DNA of 59,755 nt from a bacterium (GCA_003242735.1 QGVH01000024.1:1-59755); one strand, 5' to 3'; counted from the stretch's first letter, positions 45,431-55,346 are shown. Made by a program: numbers and translations. The notes: generated from the sequence alone by a model not told the origin.

Positions 45431-45952
45431 TCAGGGCTGCGCCCGCCGACCCGCCGAGGCGTCCGCCCCCACCGCCGCGCCCAACCGCTCCCCGGCGACG
45501 CGCAGCACCTCGCGGGCGTTGGCGTAGGTGATGGTCTCCACGGCTTCCGTCAGCGGCAGCCACACGCACGCGGAGATGCCCTCCTCCACCTGCGGAGTCG
45601 CTTCCCCGGTGCGCGATTCGAGGAGGAAGAAGTGGCAATACTTGTGGACGAGCTGATCGTGATCCCGGAAGTACCAGTCGATGGTCGGGAGCTCGCTCTC
45701 GGTGCGCAGGTCCGTCAGCCCCGACTCCTCCGATACCTCCCGGAGCGCCGCCTGCTCCGGCGTCTCACCCTCCTCGAGATGGCCCTTCGGCAGCCCCCAG
45801 TTGCCGTAGGGGTCCCGGATCAGCAGGAAACGGATCGTGCCATCCTCGTCCCGGCGATAGACGACGCCGCCCGCGCTGGTCTCCACCCGCGCACGTCGGC
45901 GCCCCGCGGCCGGGGCGCCCGATCTCCGACGTCGTCCACGCCGTTCAGCCAC
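45431..45952 (-). CDS. Nudix hydrolase (diadenosine polyphosphate / MutT type)
   Basis: 173 residues. After a basic tail of about 20 residues the fold starts ETSAGGVVYRRDEDG. The Nudix box is GHLEEGETPEQAALREVSEE followed by SGL, and WGLPKG precedes it, as in Ap4A hydrolase-like Nudix proteins. The GTG start lies inside the last eight bases of asd, so it is translationally coupled to lysine/threonine pathway genes although a metabolic link is not obvious. Confidence 0.88.
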   Translation of the reverse strand: MAERRGRRRRSGAPAAGRRRARVETSAGGVVYRRDEDGTIRFLLIRDPYGNWGLPKGHLEEGETPEQAALREVSEESGLTDLRTESELPTIDWYFRDHDQLVHKYCHFFLLESRTGEATPQVEEGISACVWLPLTEAVETITYANAREVLRVAGERLGAAVGADASAGRRAQP

Positions 45953-46922
45953 GAGCCACGAGCTCGGCGATCTGCACCGCGTTCGTCGCAGCGCCCTTGC
46001 GCAGGTTGTCGCCCACGATCCAGAGGTGCAGGGTCCGGGGGTCATCCGGGTCGGCGCGCAGCCGACCCACGCGCACGGTGTCCTGCCCGGCCACGTCCCG
46101 GGGAACAGGACCCCAGGGGGCCTCCGCGAGCGCCACGCCCGGCATCGCCGCCAGCGCCTCGCGCGCCTCCTCCACCGAAAGCGGCCGCTCCAGCTCCACG
46201 GCCGCGGCGACGCCGTGGCCGACCTCGACCGGCACGCGCACGCAGGTGGCCGCCACCGCGAGGCCGGGGAGGTCGAGGATTTTCCGCGCCTCGTTGCGGA
46301 TCTTCTCCTCCTCCTCCGTCCAGCCGCCTTCCGCGGCCGAGCCGATGAACGGGATCACGTTGCCCGCGATGGAGGCCGGGAACGGCGTCGTCTCCGGCGT
46401 CCCGCCGTCCAGCTCCGTGCGCAACGCGGCGACGCCGCGGGCACCCGCGCCGGAAACCGACTGGTACGTGCTCGCCCAAACTCTGCGCAGCCCGGCCGCA
46501 CGGCGCAACGCCTCCAGCGCCAGCACGAGCTGGATCACCACGCAGTTCGGGTTCGCGATGATCCCCCGCGGCCGCTCGTGGATGCGCGCGCCGTTCACCT
46601 CCGGCACGACCAGCGGGACCTCGGGATCCATCCGCCACGCCGACGAGTTGTCCACGACCACGGCGCCCTCCGCCGCAGCGACCGCCGCCCATTCCCGGCT
46701 GCGCGCCGCGCCCGCGGAGAACAGCGCCACCTGGCATCCCCGGAACGCCTCGGGCGTGGGCCGCCGCACCCGCCACTCCCGGCCACGCCACTCCAGGAGC
46801 CGACCCTCCGAGCGTTCGGACGCCAACGGCACGATCTCTTCCGCTGGGAACCCGCGTTCCTCGAGCACGCGGAGCATGGTCTGCCCCACGGCCCCCGTCG
46901 CACCCAGCACCGCCACTCTCAT
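45945..46922 (-). CDS. asd: Aspartate-semialdehyde dehydrogenase
   Basis: 325 residues. NADP site [20 protein letters not shown], active-site Cys in [13 protein letters not shown], and [16 protein letters not shown] with the catalytic His. It reduces aspartyl phosphate to the semialdehyde, the branch point for lysine/DAP, threonine and methionine. ATGA overlap with lysC upstream puts the first two pathway steps under common translation. This matches the need for DAP by the PBP-built wall. Confidence 0.96.
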   Translation of the reverse strand: MRVAVLGATGAVGQTMLRVLEERGFPAEEIVPLASERSEGRLLEWRGREWRVRRPTPEAFRGCQVALFSAGAARSREWAAVAAAEGAVVVDNSSAWRMDPEVPLVVPEVNGARIHERPRGIIANPNCVVIQLVLALEALRRAAGLRRVWASTYQSVSGAGARGVAALRTELDGGTPETTPFPASIAGNVIPFIGSAAEGGWTEEEEKIRNEARKILDLPGLAVAATCVRVPVEVGHGVAAAVELERPLSVEEAREALAAMPGVALAEAPWGPVPRDVAGQDTVRVGRLRADPDDPRTLHLWIVGDNLRKGAATNAVQIAELVARG

Positions 46923-48148
46923 TGCTCGCCACCCAATCCGAATGCTTCGTGGAGACACTGGAGCGCGGCCGTCTCGTTCGCCGCGTCCACCAGCAACGCG
47001 ATGGAGATCGAGGACGTGGACAGCGCGTACACCTCGATCCCCTCTCGCAACAGCGCCTCGAACGCACGGGCATAGACGCCCGGACGCCCGTGCATGCCGC
47101 TGCCGACCAGCGCCAGGCGCGCGAGCCCTGCGCGCTCCTCCAACCCCTCGCCCCCCAGCTCCTCGACCAGCGCGCCACAGAGCGCCCGCGCCTCCGGCAG
47201 CGCCTCCTCCTTGACGGTCAACTGGAGCTGCCGCCTGCCGTCCGGCCGGTCCGCCTGTGCCACCATGTCCACGCTCACCCCCGCAGCCGCCAGTCGGGAG
47301 AGTACCCGCGACATCGGCCCCATGCCAGAGGGCAGGCCGCGGAGCGTCAGCCGCGCATGCCCCGACTCGGACGCCAGGCCCGTCACCACCAGGTCTTCCA
47401 TCCCCGCCTCCCGCGCCGTGATCAGCGTGCCCTCCCCTTCCTCGAACGAGGAGCGGACCCGGATCGGAACGCGGTAGCGCGCGCCGATCTCCACCGCCCT
47501 CGGGTGCATGACCTTGGCACCCGACGTCGCGAGCTCCAGCATCTCGGCGTAGTCGATCCGCTCGATCCTACGCGCCCGCGGCACACGCCGCGGGTCGGCG
47601 GTGTGGACGCCGTCCACGTCCGTGAAGATGTCGCACCGGGCCGCGCCGAGCGCCGCGGCGAGCGCCACCGCCGTCGTGTCCGAGCCGCCGCGGCCGAGCG
47701 TCGTCACCTCCCGGTCCCGGCTCACGCCCTGGAAGCCCGCGACGATCACCACCCGCCCCCGCGCCAGCTCCTCGCGGACCCGGGTCGCGCGGATCTCTTC
47801 GATCCGCGCACCGGTGTGCACGCCGTCCGTGATGATCGCCGCCTGCGAGCCCGTGAAGCTGAGCGCTTCCACCCCGCACTCCCGGATGGCCATGGCGAGC
47901 AGCGCCATGGCGACCCGCTCGCCCGCGCTCAGGAGCAGGTCCAGCTCCCGCGAATGCCGCCGCCGCGGGTCCTCGCTGACCTGGCACGCCAGCGCCAGCA
48001 GCTCGTCCGTCGTGTCGCCCATGGCGGACACCACCACCACCACATCGCTGCCGCGGCGACGCTCCTCCGCGACCCGCGCCGCGACCCGCCGGATCCGCTC
48101 CGGGCCGCCCACCGACGTGCCACCGTACTTCTGGACGATGAGCGCCAT
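46919..48148 (-). CDS. lysC: Aspartate kinase
   Basis: 409 residues. It opens [19 protein letters not shown], with [16 protein letters not shown] and [13 protein letters not shown] in the kinase domain. Two ACT domains follow from about residue 265 ([16 protein letters not shown] and [18 protein letters not shown]), so lysine and/or threonine feedback is expected. It phosphorylates aspartate at the start of the aspartate family. The ATG at 48148 is preferred over one six codons upstream because [10 protein letters not shown] is the usual N-terminus. Confidence 0.96.
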   Translation of the reverse strand: MALIVQKYGGTSVGGPERIRRVAARVAEERRRGSDVVVVVSAMGDTTDELLALACQVSEDPRRRHSRELDLLLSAGERVAMALLAMAIRECGVEALSFTGSQAAIITDGVHTGARIEEIRATRVREELARGRVVIVAGFQGVSRDREVTTLGRGGSDTTAVALAAALGAARCDIFTDVDGVHTADPRRVPRARRIERIDYAEMLELATSGAKVMHPRAVEIGARYRVPIRVRSSFEEGEGTLITAREAGMEDLVVTGLASESGHARLTLRGLPSGMGPMSRVLSRLAAAGVSVDMVAQADRPDGRRQLQLTVKEEALPEARALCGALVEELGGEGLEERAGLARLALVGSGMHGRPGVYARAFEALLREGIEVYALSTSSISIALLVDAANETAALQCLHEAFGLGGEQ

Positions 48149-48203
48149 CGGTGGCCCACGTTGCAAGACCCGGGCTGCCGATCCGGCCCCGCCTCGACCA
48201 GGC

Positions 48204-49193
48204 TCAGAAGATCTTGAGGTTGATGTACTTCCGCGGGTTCGCCTGGAAGTCGGCCAGCAGTTGCTGGATCAGCGCGTTCGTCCGCACCAGGTCCGCGTAC
48301 AGCGTCGTGTCCTGCAACAGCCGCCCCAGCGTGCCCCGCCCCTCCCCCGCCGGGCCCATGGCCAGCGCCACCGCCCGGAAGGCGCTGTCCGCCCGCGCCA
48401 GCACCGTCTCCAGGTTCCGGCCCGCCGCCACCAGCGCCGTGGCGAACGAATCGAGCTGCGCCGTCGTGCTCACCACGTGGTCCACGATCGCCGCGAGCTC
48501 GCCCCCCGCGATCGCGGCCTCGATGTGACTCGACGCGCGCCGCACCGCTTCCGCCGCCTGCTCCAGCGTCTCCGTCGTCGCCTGGAGGTTCGTGCTGAGA
48601 TCCGCCAGCGTGGTCTCCTGCGCGTCGAACATCCGGGTGATCTGCGTGCTGACCTGCTGGATGTTCTCCAGCGCGAGACGCACGTTCTCCGCCGTCTCCT
48701 CGGTGAACGCCGCCTCGAAGCGCTCGCTCAACACCGCCAGGTTCTCCGCGATCTGATCCGCCACCGCGGTCAGTCGGGACATCTCCGGCAGCGAGTAGCC
48801 CGGCAGCACGTCCGGCTCCAGCGGCGTCGCGTACTCGAAGCGCGGGAACCGGGAGCGCGGGAAGATCTCCGCCTGCCAGTCCCCGAACAGCGACTCGGGC
48901 GAGAGCAGGACCACCGCATCGGCGGGCAGCTTCACGTCCGCCGAGATCCGCATCTTCACGATCACGCCTTCCGCGTCCGGCTCCAGCTCGATGCTCGAGA
49001 CACGGCCGATCGGGACACCCCGCAGCTTCACCGGGTTGCCCTCCGCGAGCTGGCCGACCTCCCGGAAGCGCGCCCGCACCGTGACCTCCTCCCGCCCGAA
49101 CCCGACGCCCTTCAGCCACAACGTGCCGAAGAACAGCAGGCCGATACCGAGGAGCACCACGATACCGACCGTGACTTCCGTCTGCCGCTTCAC
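48204..49193 (-). CDS. MCE-domain lipid transport protein (MlaD-like)
   Basis: 329 residues. One N-terminal membrane helix ([21 protein letters not shown]) and a single MCE domain (about 37-115) with [20 protein letters not shown], then a long alpha-helical tail with heptads ([33 protein letters not shown]). It would form a periplasmic hexamer carrying phospholipids between the membranes. Its start overlaps the ATPase stop by four bases. Confidence 0.93.
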   Translation of the reverse strand: MKRQTEVTVGIVVLLGIGLLFFGTLWLKGVGFGREEVTVRARFREVGQLAEGNPVKLRGVPIGRVSSIELEPDAEGVIVKMRISADVKLPADAVVLLSPESLFGDWQAEIFPRSRFPRFEYATPLEPDVLPGYSLPEMSRLTAVADQIAENLAVLSERFEAAFTEETAENVRLALENIQQVSTQITRMFDAQETTLADLSTNLQATTETLEQAAEAVRRASSHIEAAIAGGELAAIVDHVVSTTAQLDSFATALVAAGRNLETVLARADSAFRAVALAMGPAGEGRGTLGRLLQDTTLYADLVRTNALIQQLLADFQANPRKYINLKIF

Positions 49194-49939
49194 ACGACCT
49201 CCTGCAAGAGCTCCGGACGCCCCTCGACGAACCCGCGCACCACGGGATCTGCGGCGCGCCTGAGTTCGTCCGGCGTTCCCTCGAAGCGGATCACGCCGCC
49301 GTGCAGCATCGCGATCCGGTCGCCCACGCGGTAGGCGCTGTCCAGGTTGTGGGTGATCACCAGGCTCGTCACGCCCAGCTCATCCCGAAGTCTCAGGATC
49401 AGCCGGTCAATGAGCGCCGTCGTCACCGGATCCAAGCCCGTCGTGGGCTCGTCGTACAGCACGTACTTGGGCCGTGTCGCGATGGCACGGGCAAGCCCCG
49501 CGCGCTTGCGCTGCCCGCCCGAGAGCTCGGCGGGGTAGCGGTCCCCGTACCCGTCCAGGTCCACCAAGTGCAACGACTCCCGCACCCGCTCCTCGATCTC
49601 CGCCGCGCTCATGCCGGGCACGCGCCGCAGCCCCATCGCCACGTTCTCCGCCACCGTCATCGAATCGAACAGCGCGGCGAACTGGAAGACGTAGCCCACG
49701 CGCCGCCGGAGCTCGTAGAGCTCCTGTCGCCGCAACGACGCCACGTCCTGCCCGTCCACGAGCACCCGGCCGCCGTCCGGGCGCAGGAGTCCCACGATGG
49801 TCTTCAGCAGGACCGACTTCCCGGACCCCGAGCCGCCGATGACGACGACGGTCTCCCCTTCCTTCACCTCGAGCGAGACGCCGCGCAGGACGACCTTCTC
49901 GCCGAACGACTTGCGGACATCCTGGAGCTGGATGCTCAT
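49190..49939 (-). CDS. ABC ATPase of the Mla/Mce lipid transporter (MlaF-like)
   Basis: 249 residues. Walker A GGSGSGKSVLLK (about 36-47), Q-loop YVFQFAALFDSMTV, signature ELSGGQRKRAGLARA, Walker B YVLYDEPTTGLDP, His switch VITHNLDSAY. FQFAALFDSMTVAENV is a family hallmark of Mla/Ttg2A ATPases. It drives lipid movement with the MlaE permease (upstream, four-base overlap) and MlaD (downstream). Confidence 0.95.
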   Translation of the reverse strand: MSIQLQDVRKSFGEKVVLRGVSLEVKEGETVVVIGGSGSGKSVLLKTIVGLLRPDGGRVLVDGQDVASLRRQELYELRRRVGYVFQFAALFDSMTVAENVAMGLRRVPGMSAAEIEERVRESLHLVDLDGYGDRYPAELSGGQRKRAGLARAIATRPKYVLYDEPTTGLDPVTTALIDRLILRLRDELGVTSLVITHNLDSAYRVGDRIAMLHGGVIRFEGTPDELRRAADPVVRGFVEGRPELLQEVV

Positions 49940-50718
49940 AGCAGGGCGACCGCCCAGAACGCGTCCAGCACCAGGATCATCATGCTCCCGGCCACCACGG
50001 CGCGCGTCGTCGCCCGGCCGACGCCCTCCGCCCCGCCCGTCGTCCGGAAGCCGAAGAAGCAGCCCAGCGCCGTGACCGCCAGCCCGAACGAGGTGGCTTT
50101 GATCATCGAGAACTGGACGTCGAAGGGACGGAAGAAGAGTCGCAGGCCCCGCACGAACTCGGGCGTGGAGAGGTCCAGCAGGTTGAGCGCCGTCGCCCAG
50201 CCGCCGAGGATGCCCATGGCGTTGGCGAACGCCACCACCACCGGGAACATGATCACGCCGGCCAGCACGCGCGGCACCACGAGGTAGGCGTGCGGGTCGT
50301 AGGCCAGCGTCTCCAGCGCGTCGATCTGCTCCGTCACCTTCATCGTCCCCAGCTCGGCCGCGATGTTCGCCCCGACGCGGCCCGCCAGCGCGAGGCCGGT
50401 GAGCACGGGGCCCAGCTCCAGGATCATCGTCTTCTCGACCAGGACGCCGACGAAGTAGAGCGGGACCGCGCCCGTGAACGTGTACGAGGCCTGGAGCGCG
50501 AGGACGATCCCGGTGAACGCGGCGATGAAGAGCGCGATCGGGATCGAATCGACCCCGAGCCGCGCCATCTGGAGGATCAGGAGCCGGCCCCACGTCGTGA
50601 CGTCCGGCACCGCACGCAGCACGCTGCCGACGAAGCAGCCGAACTGTCCGAAGGCGGCCGCCGTGGCCACCGCCGACCGGCCCACCCAGCTCAGCGGCGC
50701 CGTCACACGGTCGTGCAT
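49936..50718 (-). CDS. MlaE-family ABC permease
   Basis: 260 residues with five or six membrane helices. LGPVLTGLALAGRVGANIAAELGTMKVTEQIDAL is the MlaE/Ttg2B signature (GRxGxAIAAELGTMxVxEQIDA). It is the membrane core of the lipid transporter. An ATG four codons upstream (50730) is equally possible. Followed directly by the ATPase and MCE genes, in the order mlaE-mlaF-mlaD. Confidence 0.93.
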   Translation of the reverse strand: MHDRVTAPLSWVGRSAVATAAAFGQFGCFVGSVLRAVPDVTTWGRLLILQMARLGVDSIPIALFIAAFTGIVLALQASYTFTGAVPLYFVGVLVEKTMILELGPVLTGLALAGRVGANIAAELGTMKVTEQIDALETLAYDPHAYLVVPRVLAGVIMFPVVVAFANAMGILGGWATALNLLDLSTPEFVRGLRLFFRPFDVQFSMIKATSFGLAVTALGCFFGFRTTGGAEGVGRATTRAVVAGSMMILVLDAFWAVALL

Positions 50719-50880
50719 GGTCGGAAACATAGCGGGGCCGCTGCGGCCCTGTCCACCCCGGTGCGCCGCAATGCTTTGCCGTCCTTGCACTTGCGAAACC
50801 GGAGCCGGAGAGTGACCCGGCTCCTGCGGCCCGCGCCTTGCACCTCCTCCCCGGGTGGGGTCGGGTGCAGGGCGGGAGCG

Positions 50881-51414
50881 ATGGCGACGAAGGGGAAGAG
50901 GCTCATGGGGCGCGACAGGGACCCGGCCGGGGGGCGGAGGCCGCCCCGCTTCGAGGACGTGGCGGATCCGGACTTCCAGCGGCGCTGGATCACCGGCCGC
51001 AAGCTCGATGGCGCGCAGGTGGACCTCGCGTTCCACCACGGGTTCGATGCGCGCGAGCGCTTTGCGGACCGGCCGTTCCGCGAGGTGGAGGAGTACCTGC
51101 GCGAGAGCTGGGAAGGGATGGGTACGGCCGTCGCGTGGGACGAAGTCCGCGACATCGTGCGCTCCGGCTACGAGCGCTACAAAGCGGCCGGCTTCGATGG
51201 CTCCATCGACCTCGGTCCCGAGGCGTTGGACCGGTTCCCGATCCGCAACGTCAGCGGCTCGATCCTCCGCGGCGGGAGCATGGATGACCGCCCGTTCCTC
51301 GGCGCCGCGACCCCGGCGCCCGAGTTCGAGGGCGAGGGCGGGCCGCCGGTGGGTGGGGAGGGCGGCGACGGCGCGGAGGGCGGCGGGCCCGGCGACGTCA
51401 GCCCGCCGGCGTGA
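50881..51414 (+). CDS. Hypothetical protein, divergent from the Mla genes
   Basis: 177 residues, not recognised. The first 25 residues are basic; a helical middle (about 25-110: DPDFQRRWITGRKLDG, REVEEYLRESWEGMG, GYERYKAAGFDGSID) looks folded; the last 40 are a Gly/Glu/Pro low-complexity tail. Soluble. Its 3' end overlaps the converging mqnA by 17 bases. The leader (50731-50880) contains two GC hairpins and a repeated CCTTGCAC (near 50784 and 50836). Confidence 0.6.
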   Translation: MATKGKRLMGRDRDPAGGRRPPRFEDVADPDFQRRWITGRKLDGAQVDLAFHHGFDARERFADRPFREVEEYLRESWEGMGTAVAWDEVRDIVRSGYERYKAAGFDGSIDLGPEALDRFPIRNVSGSILRGGSMDDRPFLGAATPAPEFEGEGGPPVGGEGGDGAEGGGPGDVSPPA

Positions 51415-52222
51415 CCCAGCGCAACGCGGCGACGGCGGGCGCCTCGCGCAGCTCGGCCGCGAGCCGGTAGAAATGCAGCAGCCCCCGCTCCATCGGAGCA
51501 TCCAGTCGGAAGCGGAGGGTCCGCCAGTACCGCGCGATCCGCTCGGGCGTCATCCCGTAGCGCGCCGCGTGGCGTTCGGCGAGCGCGTCCACGTTGGCTT
51601 CGAAGTAGGCCAGGGACTCGAGGAGCAGGCCGTGCAGCGCGCGGAGCTCCTCGTCCCGCTCCGGTCCGGCGCTGACCTGCCACACGGCGAACGCGAACGG
51701 GAGCCCGGTCCACGCGTACCAGACCTCGCCCAGATCCGTCAGGAGACGTCGACTCCGCTCCACGCGCCGCATGGCGTGATCGCCGATCCAGAGCGCAGCA
51801 GCCGCGCCGTCGCCCACGGGATCGGCCTGCTCGGACTGGTCGAACCACCGGTACCGGGGCCGCACGCCCAGCCGCAGCTCCAGCAGGACGCGCAGCAGCA
51901 CCACCGACGTGGCCGAGGCGGTGGGGAGCGCCACCTCCCGGCCGTCGAGCTCCTCCATCGCCACCGCGCTCTCGAGCTGGATGCTCTGCACGGGGCCGGC
52001 CGACCCGATGACCAGGCCGGGCAGCAGCCGGTACCGGTCCGCATGGCGCGCGAACTCGATGCTCGAGCACGGAGCGACATCGATCCGGCCCGCCCGGAGC
52101 TCCGCGTTCAACACGGCGGGCACGCCCGCGCGCAGCTCGATCCAGTCGGGCACGCCCTGGTCGATGAGCAGCGCGTGCACCGGCAAGCAGTTGCTGTATT
52201 CGATGTGCCCGAGTCTCAACAT
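51398..52222 (-). CDS. mqnA: Chorismate dehydratase of the futalosine pathway
   Basis: 274 residues. It opens RLGHIEYSNCLPVHALL, typical of MqnA (GxIxYxNxxPxxxxL), then DVAPCSSIEFARHADRYRLL and SIQLESAVAMEELDG, with LWIGDHAMR near the C-terminal half. It dehydrates chorismate to 3-enolpyruvylbenzoate, the first step of menaquinone synthesis by the futalosine route. The shared fold with MqnD is possible, but SSIEFA and LWIGDHA point to MqnA. Confidence 0.9.
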   Translation of the reverse strand: MLRLGHIEYSNCLPVHALLIDQGVPDWIELRAGVPAVLNAELRAGRIDVAPCSSIEFARHADRYRLLPGLVIGSAGPVQSIQLESAVAMEELDGREVALPTASATSVVLLRVLLELRLGVRPRYRWFDQSEQADPVGDGAAAALWIGDHAMRRVERSRRLLTDLGEVWYAWTGLPFAFAVWQVSAGPERDEELRALHGLLLESLAYFEANVDALAERHAARYGMTPERIARYWRTLRFRLDAPMERGLLHFYRLAAELREAPAVAALRWVTPAG

Positions 52223-52282
52223 CTCTCGGTCCGGAAGGCGCGGCGGGCCCGCGCGGCGCGCGGGCGAGCCGCGTAGGTTGCG

Positions 52283-53224
52283 ATGACCACGTACCGCGCC
52301 CGGGACCGCAGCGCCGTGGCCGGCACCCTGCTGGTCCTCGGCCTCGTTGCGCTCGGCGCGGCGATCTTCTACCTCGACGTCATCCAGAGGGCGCTCTTGT
52401 CCACCTACCGCATCCACGTTCTGCTGCGAGACGCCCCGGGGGTCCGGCCCGGCACGCCGGTCACCGTCGCGGGCATCGAGGTCGGCTGGGTCACCCGGGT
52501 CGCCCTCGCCCCGGTGAACAGCGGCAGAGTGGCCAAGATCGTCCTGACCCTGGAGCTCCGGAACGCGGTCCGGTCGCAGGTCCGCCGCGACAGCGAGGTC
52601 CGGCTCCGGGAAGTGCGCCTGCTCGGCGACCCCGTGGTGGACGTCGTGCCGGGCAGCCTCGCGGCGGACGTACTGGCGCCCGGCGATACCCTGCGCAGCC
52701 CCCTCCGCCCCGACGCCGCTGCCGTGCTCGCCCGGGCCCGCGACCTGGGCGCGGCATACGACTCCCTGCGGAGCTCCGCCCTCCGGCTCGGGCTGGCGTG
52801 GCAGGCGACCTGGCCGGCCGCGGCCGCGGCGGCCCGCCGCCTGAGCGCGGCTCAGACCGAGCTCCGGCGGCTCGACGCGGCCTACCAGGCCGGGCCCCTC
52901 GCCGCCCGGCTCCAGGATGCCGAGTGGCGTTCGACGCTGCGGCGGACGCGGACGGCCGCCGCAGAGATCCGGAGCCTGTTCCGGCGCGGCTCCGGTTCGC
53001 CGGACCCGGCCGCCCTCGGCCCCGCCCTCGCCCGGCTCGCCGCCCAGGCCGACACGCTCATGCACGAGTTCCGCCGCATCGAGGCCGCCCTCGCCACACC
53101 CGGCGGCATCCCCGCCCCGGCAGGCCGGGACACGGCGCTGGCCCGGGCGCTCCGCGCCGCTCGCGCGGAGCTCGACTCGCTCGTCGCGGAAACGCGCAGG
53201 AACCCTCTCCGGTTCTTCTTCTGA
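52283..53224 (+). CDS. Second MCE-domain protein
   Basis: 313 residues. N-terminal membrane helix (GTLLVLGLVALGAAIFYLDVI) then one MCE domain (about 42-130) with LLRDAPGVRPGTPVTVAGIEVGWVTRV, and a long helical tail rich in Ala and Arg (residues 150-313). It resembles MlaD but has no ATPase or permease next to it, so it may work with the MlaE/MlaF set 2 kb away or in a separate complex. Confidence 0.87.
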   Translation: MTTYRARDRSAVAGTLLVLGLVALGAAIFYLDVIQRALLSTYRIHVLLRDAPGVRPGTPVTVAGIEVGWVTRVALAPVNSGRVAKIVLTLELRNAVRSQVRRDSEVRLREVRLLGDPVVDVVPGSLAADVLAPGDTLRSPLRPDAAAVLARARDLGAAYDSLRSSALRLGLAWQATWPAAAAAARRLSAAQTELRRLDAAYQAGPLAARLQDAEWRSTLRRTRTAAAEIRSLFRRGSGSPDPAALGPALARLAAQADTLMHEFRRIEAALATPGGIPAPAGRDTALARALRAARAELDSLVAETRRNPLRFFF

Positions 53225-53236
53225 GCGTCCGCCGCG

Positions 53237-54172
53237 TCAGGCCGGCTGCGCCTCGCGTACGCCGCGATCAAGAGGGAGAACGAGGGAGACCGTGGTGCCC
53301 GCCCCCGGCCGGGACCGGACCTCCACCCGACCACCGTGACTCTCCACGATCTCGCGGCAGATCGGCAGGCCCAACCCCATCCCCTTGGCCTTGCTCGTCA
53401 CGAACGGCTCGAAGATGGTCTTCAGACGGTAGGGCTCGATTCCAGGGCCGTTGTCGCGGACCTCCAGCACCGCCTCCCCGCCCCGCCTACGCAGCGCGAC
53501 CTCCACCCGCCGGGGCTTGTCCGACTGCTGCATCAACGCCTCCCGCGCGTTGCGCAGCACGTTCTCCAGCGCCTGCCGCAGGAAGTACGGGTCTCCGTTC
53601 ACCACCAGCGGCTCCATCGGCCCGACCACCACCTCGATCCCGGTCACCTCCGCCTCGCGCACCTCGTTCCTGACCGCCCCCGTCACCAGCTCGTTCAACG
53701 AAAACGGCTCCGGGTGCAGGCGCCGCTTGCCTCCCGACGCGTACGCGGAGAGGTCCGACAGGAGCTCCGTCATCCGCGTCGCCTCCGTCACGATCGCCTG
53801 ACAGATCTCCTGGCGGGCTGCCGGATCCTCGACCATCCGGCTGTCCTCCAGCATCTCGGCGTGCAGCAGGATGGTCTGGAGGGGGTTCTTGATCTGATGG
53901 AGGATGCGCGCGGTCGCGACGCCCATCGCCGCCAGCCGCTCCGCCTCCACGCGCTGCCGCATGTTCCGCCGCACCAGCGCCACGATGACGACGGCCGTGA
54001 AGCCCAGGATCAGCAGCGCCAGGCCGACGTTCACCAACAACAGTCGCTGGGCGGTGGACAGCTCAGCGACCTGCGCGGCAGCGATCGCGTACACGGGAAG
54101 CGTGTGGACCGGGTCGATTCCGTCGAGAACCGTCGTAGCGGGAATACTACCGCGGGGGCCGCGCCAGATCAA
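53237..54172 (-). CDS. Membrane histidine kinase
   Basis: 311 residues. A short extracytoplasmic N-terminus, one membrane helix (about 44-67), H-box RILHQIKNPLQTILLHAEML with His92, N-box LENVLRNAREALM, G1 VRDNGPGIEP, F-box FEPFVTSKAKGMGLGLPI and G2. The start appears to be a TTG directly after the stop of the upstream membrane protein gene; a downstream GTG cannot be excluded. No response regulator is adjacent. It probably senses through the upstream membrane protein. Confidence 0.9.
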   Translation of the reverse strand: MIWRGPRGSIPATTVLDGIDPVHTLPVYAIAAAQVAELSTAQRLLLVNVGLALLILGFTAVVIVALVRRNMRQRVEAERLAAMGVATARILHQIKNPLQTILLHAEMLEDSRMVEDPAARQEICQAIVTEATRMTELLSDLSAYASGGKRRLHPEPFSLNELVTGAVRNEVREAEVTGIEVVVGPMEPLVVNGDPYFLRQALENVLRNAREALMQQSDKPRRVEVALRRRGGEAVLEVRDNGPGIEPYRLKTIFEPFVTSKAKGMGLGLPICREIVESHGGRVEVRSRPGAGTTVSLVLPLDRGVREAQPA

Positions 54173-54934
54173 CTAGAGCCCGGCGCGTGCCTCCGGCGCA
54201 GCCGCGGCGCGCGGTTCCGGGCGCGCCGCGGCAAGCGACCGCAGCAGGAGCAGCACGATCCCGAGCTGGATCGCGCTCGTCAGAATCTGGAGGGACTGCG
54301 GAAGGTGCCAGAGATAGACCGCCACGAAGGGGCCCACGTGCTGGAAGAAGACCTCCTGGATCGGCACCAGGATCGCGTACACCGTCCGCACAGCGATGAA
54401 CGCGCCCAGGAACCGGTCCAGCTCGGGCAGGTGGCCCAGCGACAGCAGGCCCAGGACGCCGAGGTACGCCGGGACGCCGACGAACGAGAGCACGCGCGTC
54501 GCGTCGAGCAGCCGATCCCAGTTCTGCAACGCGCCTCCTCCCACCGCCAGTGCACCGACCACCACCGCCACCCAGATGGCCACCAGGCCCGTCACGCGGA
54601 CCCAGCCGCCGCCCCCCAGCGCCATGAGGGACGCCGGGAGCGCCGCGCTCAGCACGGCATGCAGCAGGTAGGTCCAGTGATACAGGGCATCCCAGACCTT
54701 CATCAGCGGCGCGTCCGCCGGCAGGCCCCGCACCTCCGGCTCGAACAGCACGAGGGCCGCGTTGTCGACGGCCACGATCGAGAACACCACGGCGACCGCC
54801 AGCCACGCCCGCCAGCACGTCTCACCCAGCGCTCTCCGTCCCCGCGACACCACGACGATCAGCGCGAGCGCCAGGAGGAGCCGCGTAAGGAGCAGTAGCG
54901 CGTTCAGCGCCCGCAGAAGGGCCACCAGGTCCAT
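54173..54934 (-). CDS. Polytopic membrane protein coupled to the kinase
   Basis: 253 residues with about seven hydrophobic helices (ALLLLTRLLLALALIVVV, AWLAVAVVFSIVAVDNAALV, VTGLVAIWVAVVVGALAVGG, LQILTSAIQLGIVLLLL and others) and no soluble domain. I recognise no family. The stop is immediately followed by the kinase start codon, so it is likely a sensor or receptor part of that system, as in 7TM-receptor kinases but split in two genes. Confidence 0.78.
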   Translation of the reverse strand: MDLVALLRALNALLLLTRLLLALALIVVVSRGRRALGETCWRAWLAVAVVFSIVAVDNAALVLFEPEVRGLPADAPLMKVWDALYHWTYLLHAVLSAALPASLMALGGGGWVRVTGLVAIWVAVVVGALAVGGGALQNWDRLLDATRVLSFVGVPAYLGVLGLLSLGHLPELDRFLGAFIAVRTVYAILVPIQEVFFQHVGPFVAVYLWHLPQSLQILTSAIQLGIVLLLLRSLAAARPEPRAAAAPEARAGL

Positions 54935-54950
54935 CCGCCCCGCGTTCCCC

Positions 54951-55346
54951 TCAGTCGCCGCCGCCGTCCGGCGGAGGAGGTGGAGGAGGCGGAATCGGCT
55001 TCGGCGGAGGGTTGTCGTCCTCCAGCGTGAACGTCACGATCTCGCCCCCATCCGCCCCTCCCGGCGCCACCGTCTCCACGATCACCCGCTTCACCACCTG
55101 GTTCGGGTCCGTGAGCGTGATCTCGAAGTCCAGGTTCTGTTCCGGGCACGTGATCCGCGTACGCACCCTCTCGCCGGGATCCTGCTGACGCCGGTTCGGG
55201 TTGCGAAACAGCGTCTTCGTGGACTGCCGCCCGCTCTCCAGGCTCCGCGTCACCTTGACCGCCTGGAGCCAGTCGGGCTGATAACTGATCCGGTACTCGA
55301 ACCCACGCTGGTCCGATCCCCGGTCCTCCCGATTGTGGCGTGGCAT
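54951..55346 (-). CDS. Hypothetical protein with proline tail
   Basis: 131 residues, not recognised. The basic N-terminus has EYRISYQPDWLQAVKVTR; the middle is beta-like (RVRTRITCPEQNLDFEITL, VIVETVAP) with one Cys; the end is a run of prolines and Gly/Asp (PPPPPPP then DGGGD). No signal peptide. It heads the minus-strand unit leading to the membrane protein and kinase, with a clear promoter upstream. Confidence 0.65.
   Translation of the reverse strand: MPRHNREDRGSDQRGFEYRISYQPDWLQAVKVTRSLESGRQSTKTLFRNPNRRQQDPGERVRTRITCPEQNLDFEITLTDPNQVVKRVIVETVAPGGADGGEIVTFTLEDDNPPPKPIPPPPPPPPDGGGD

Noticed and set aside
45431..48148. A lysine riboswitch before lysC
   Set aside because: Only about 55 bases separate lysC from the MCE gene, with no conserved lysine-aptamer blocks.
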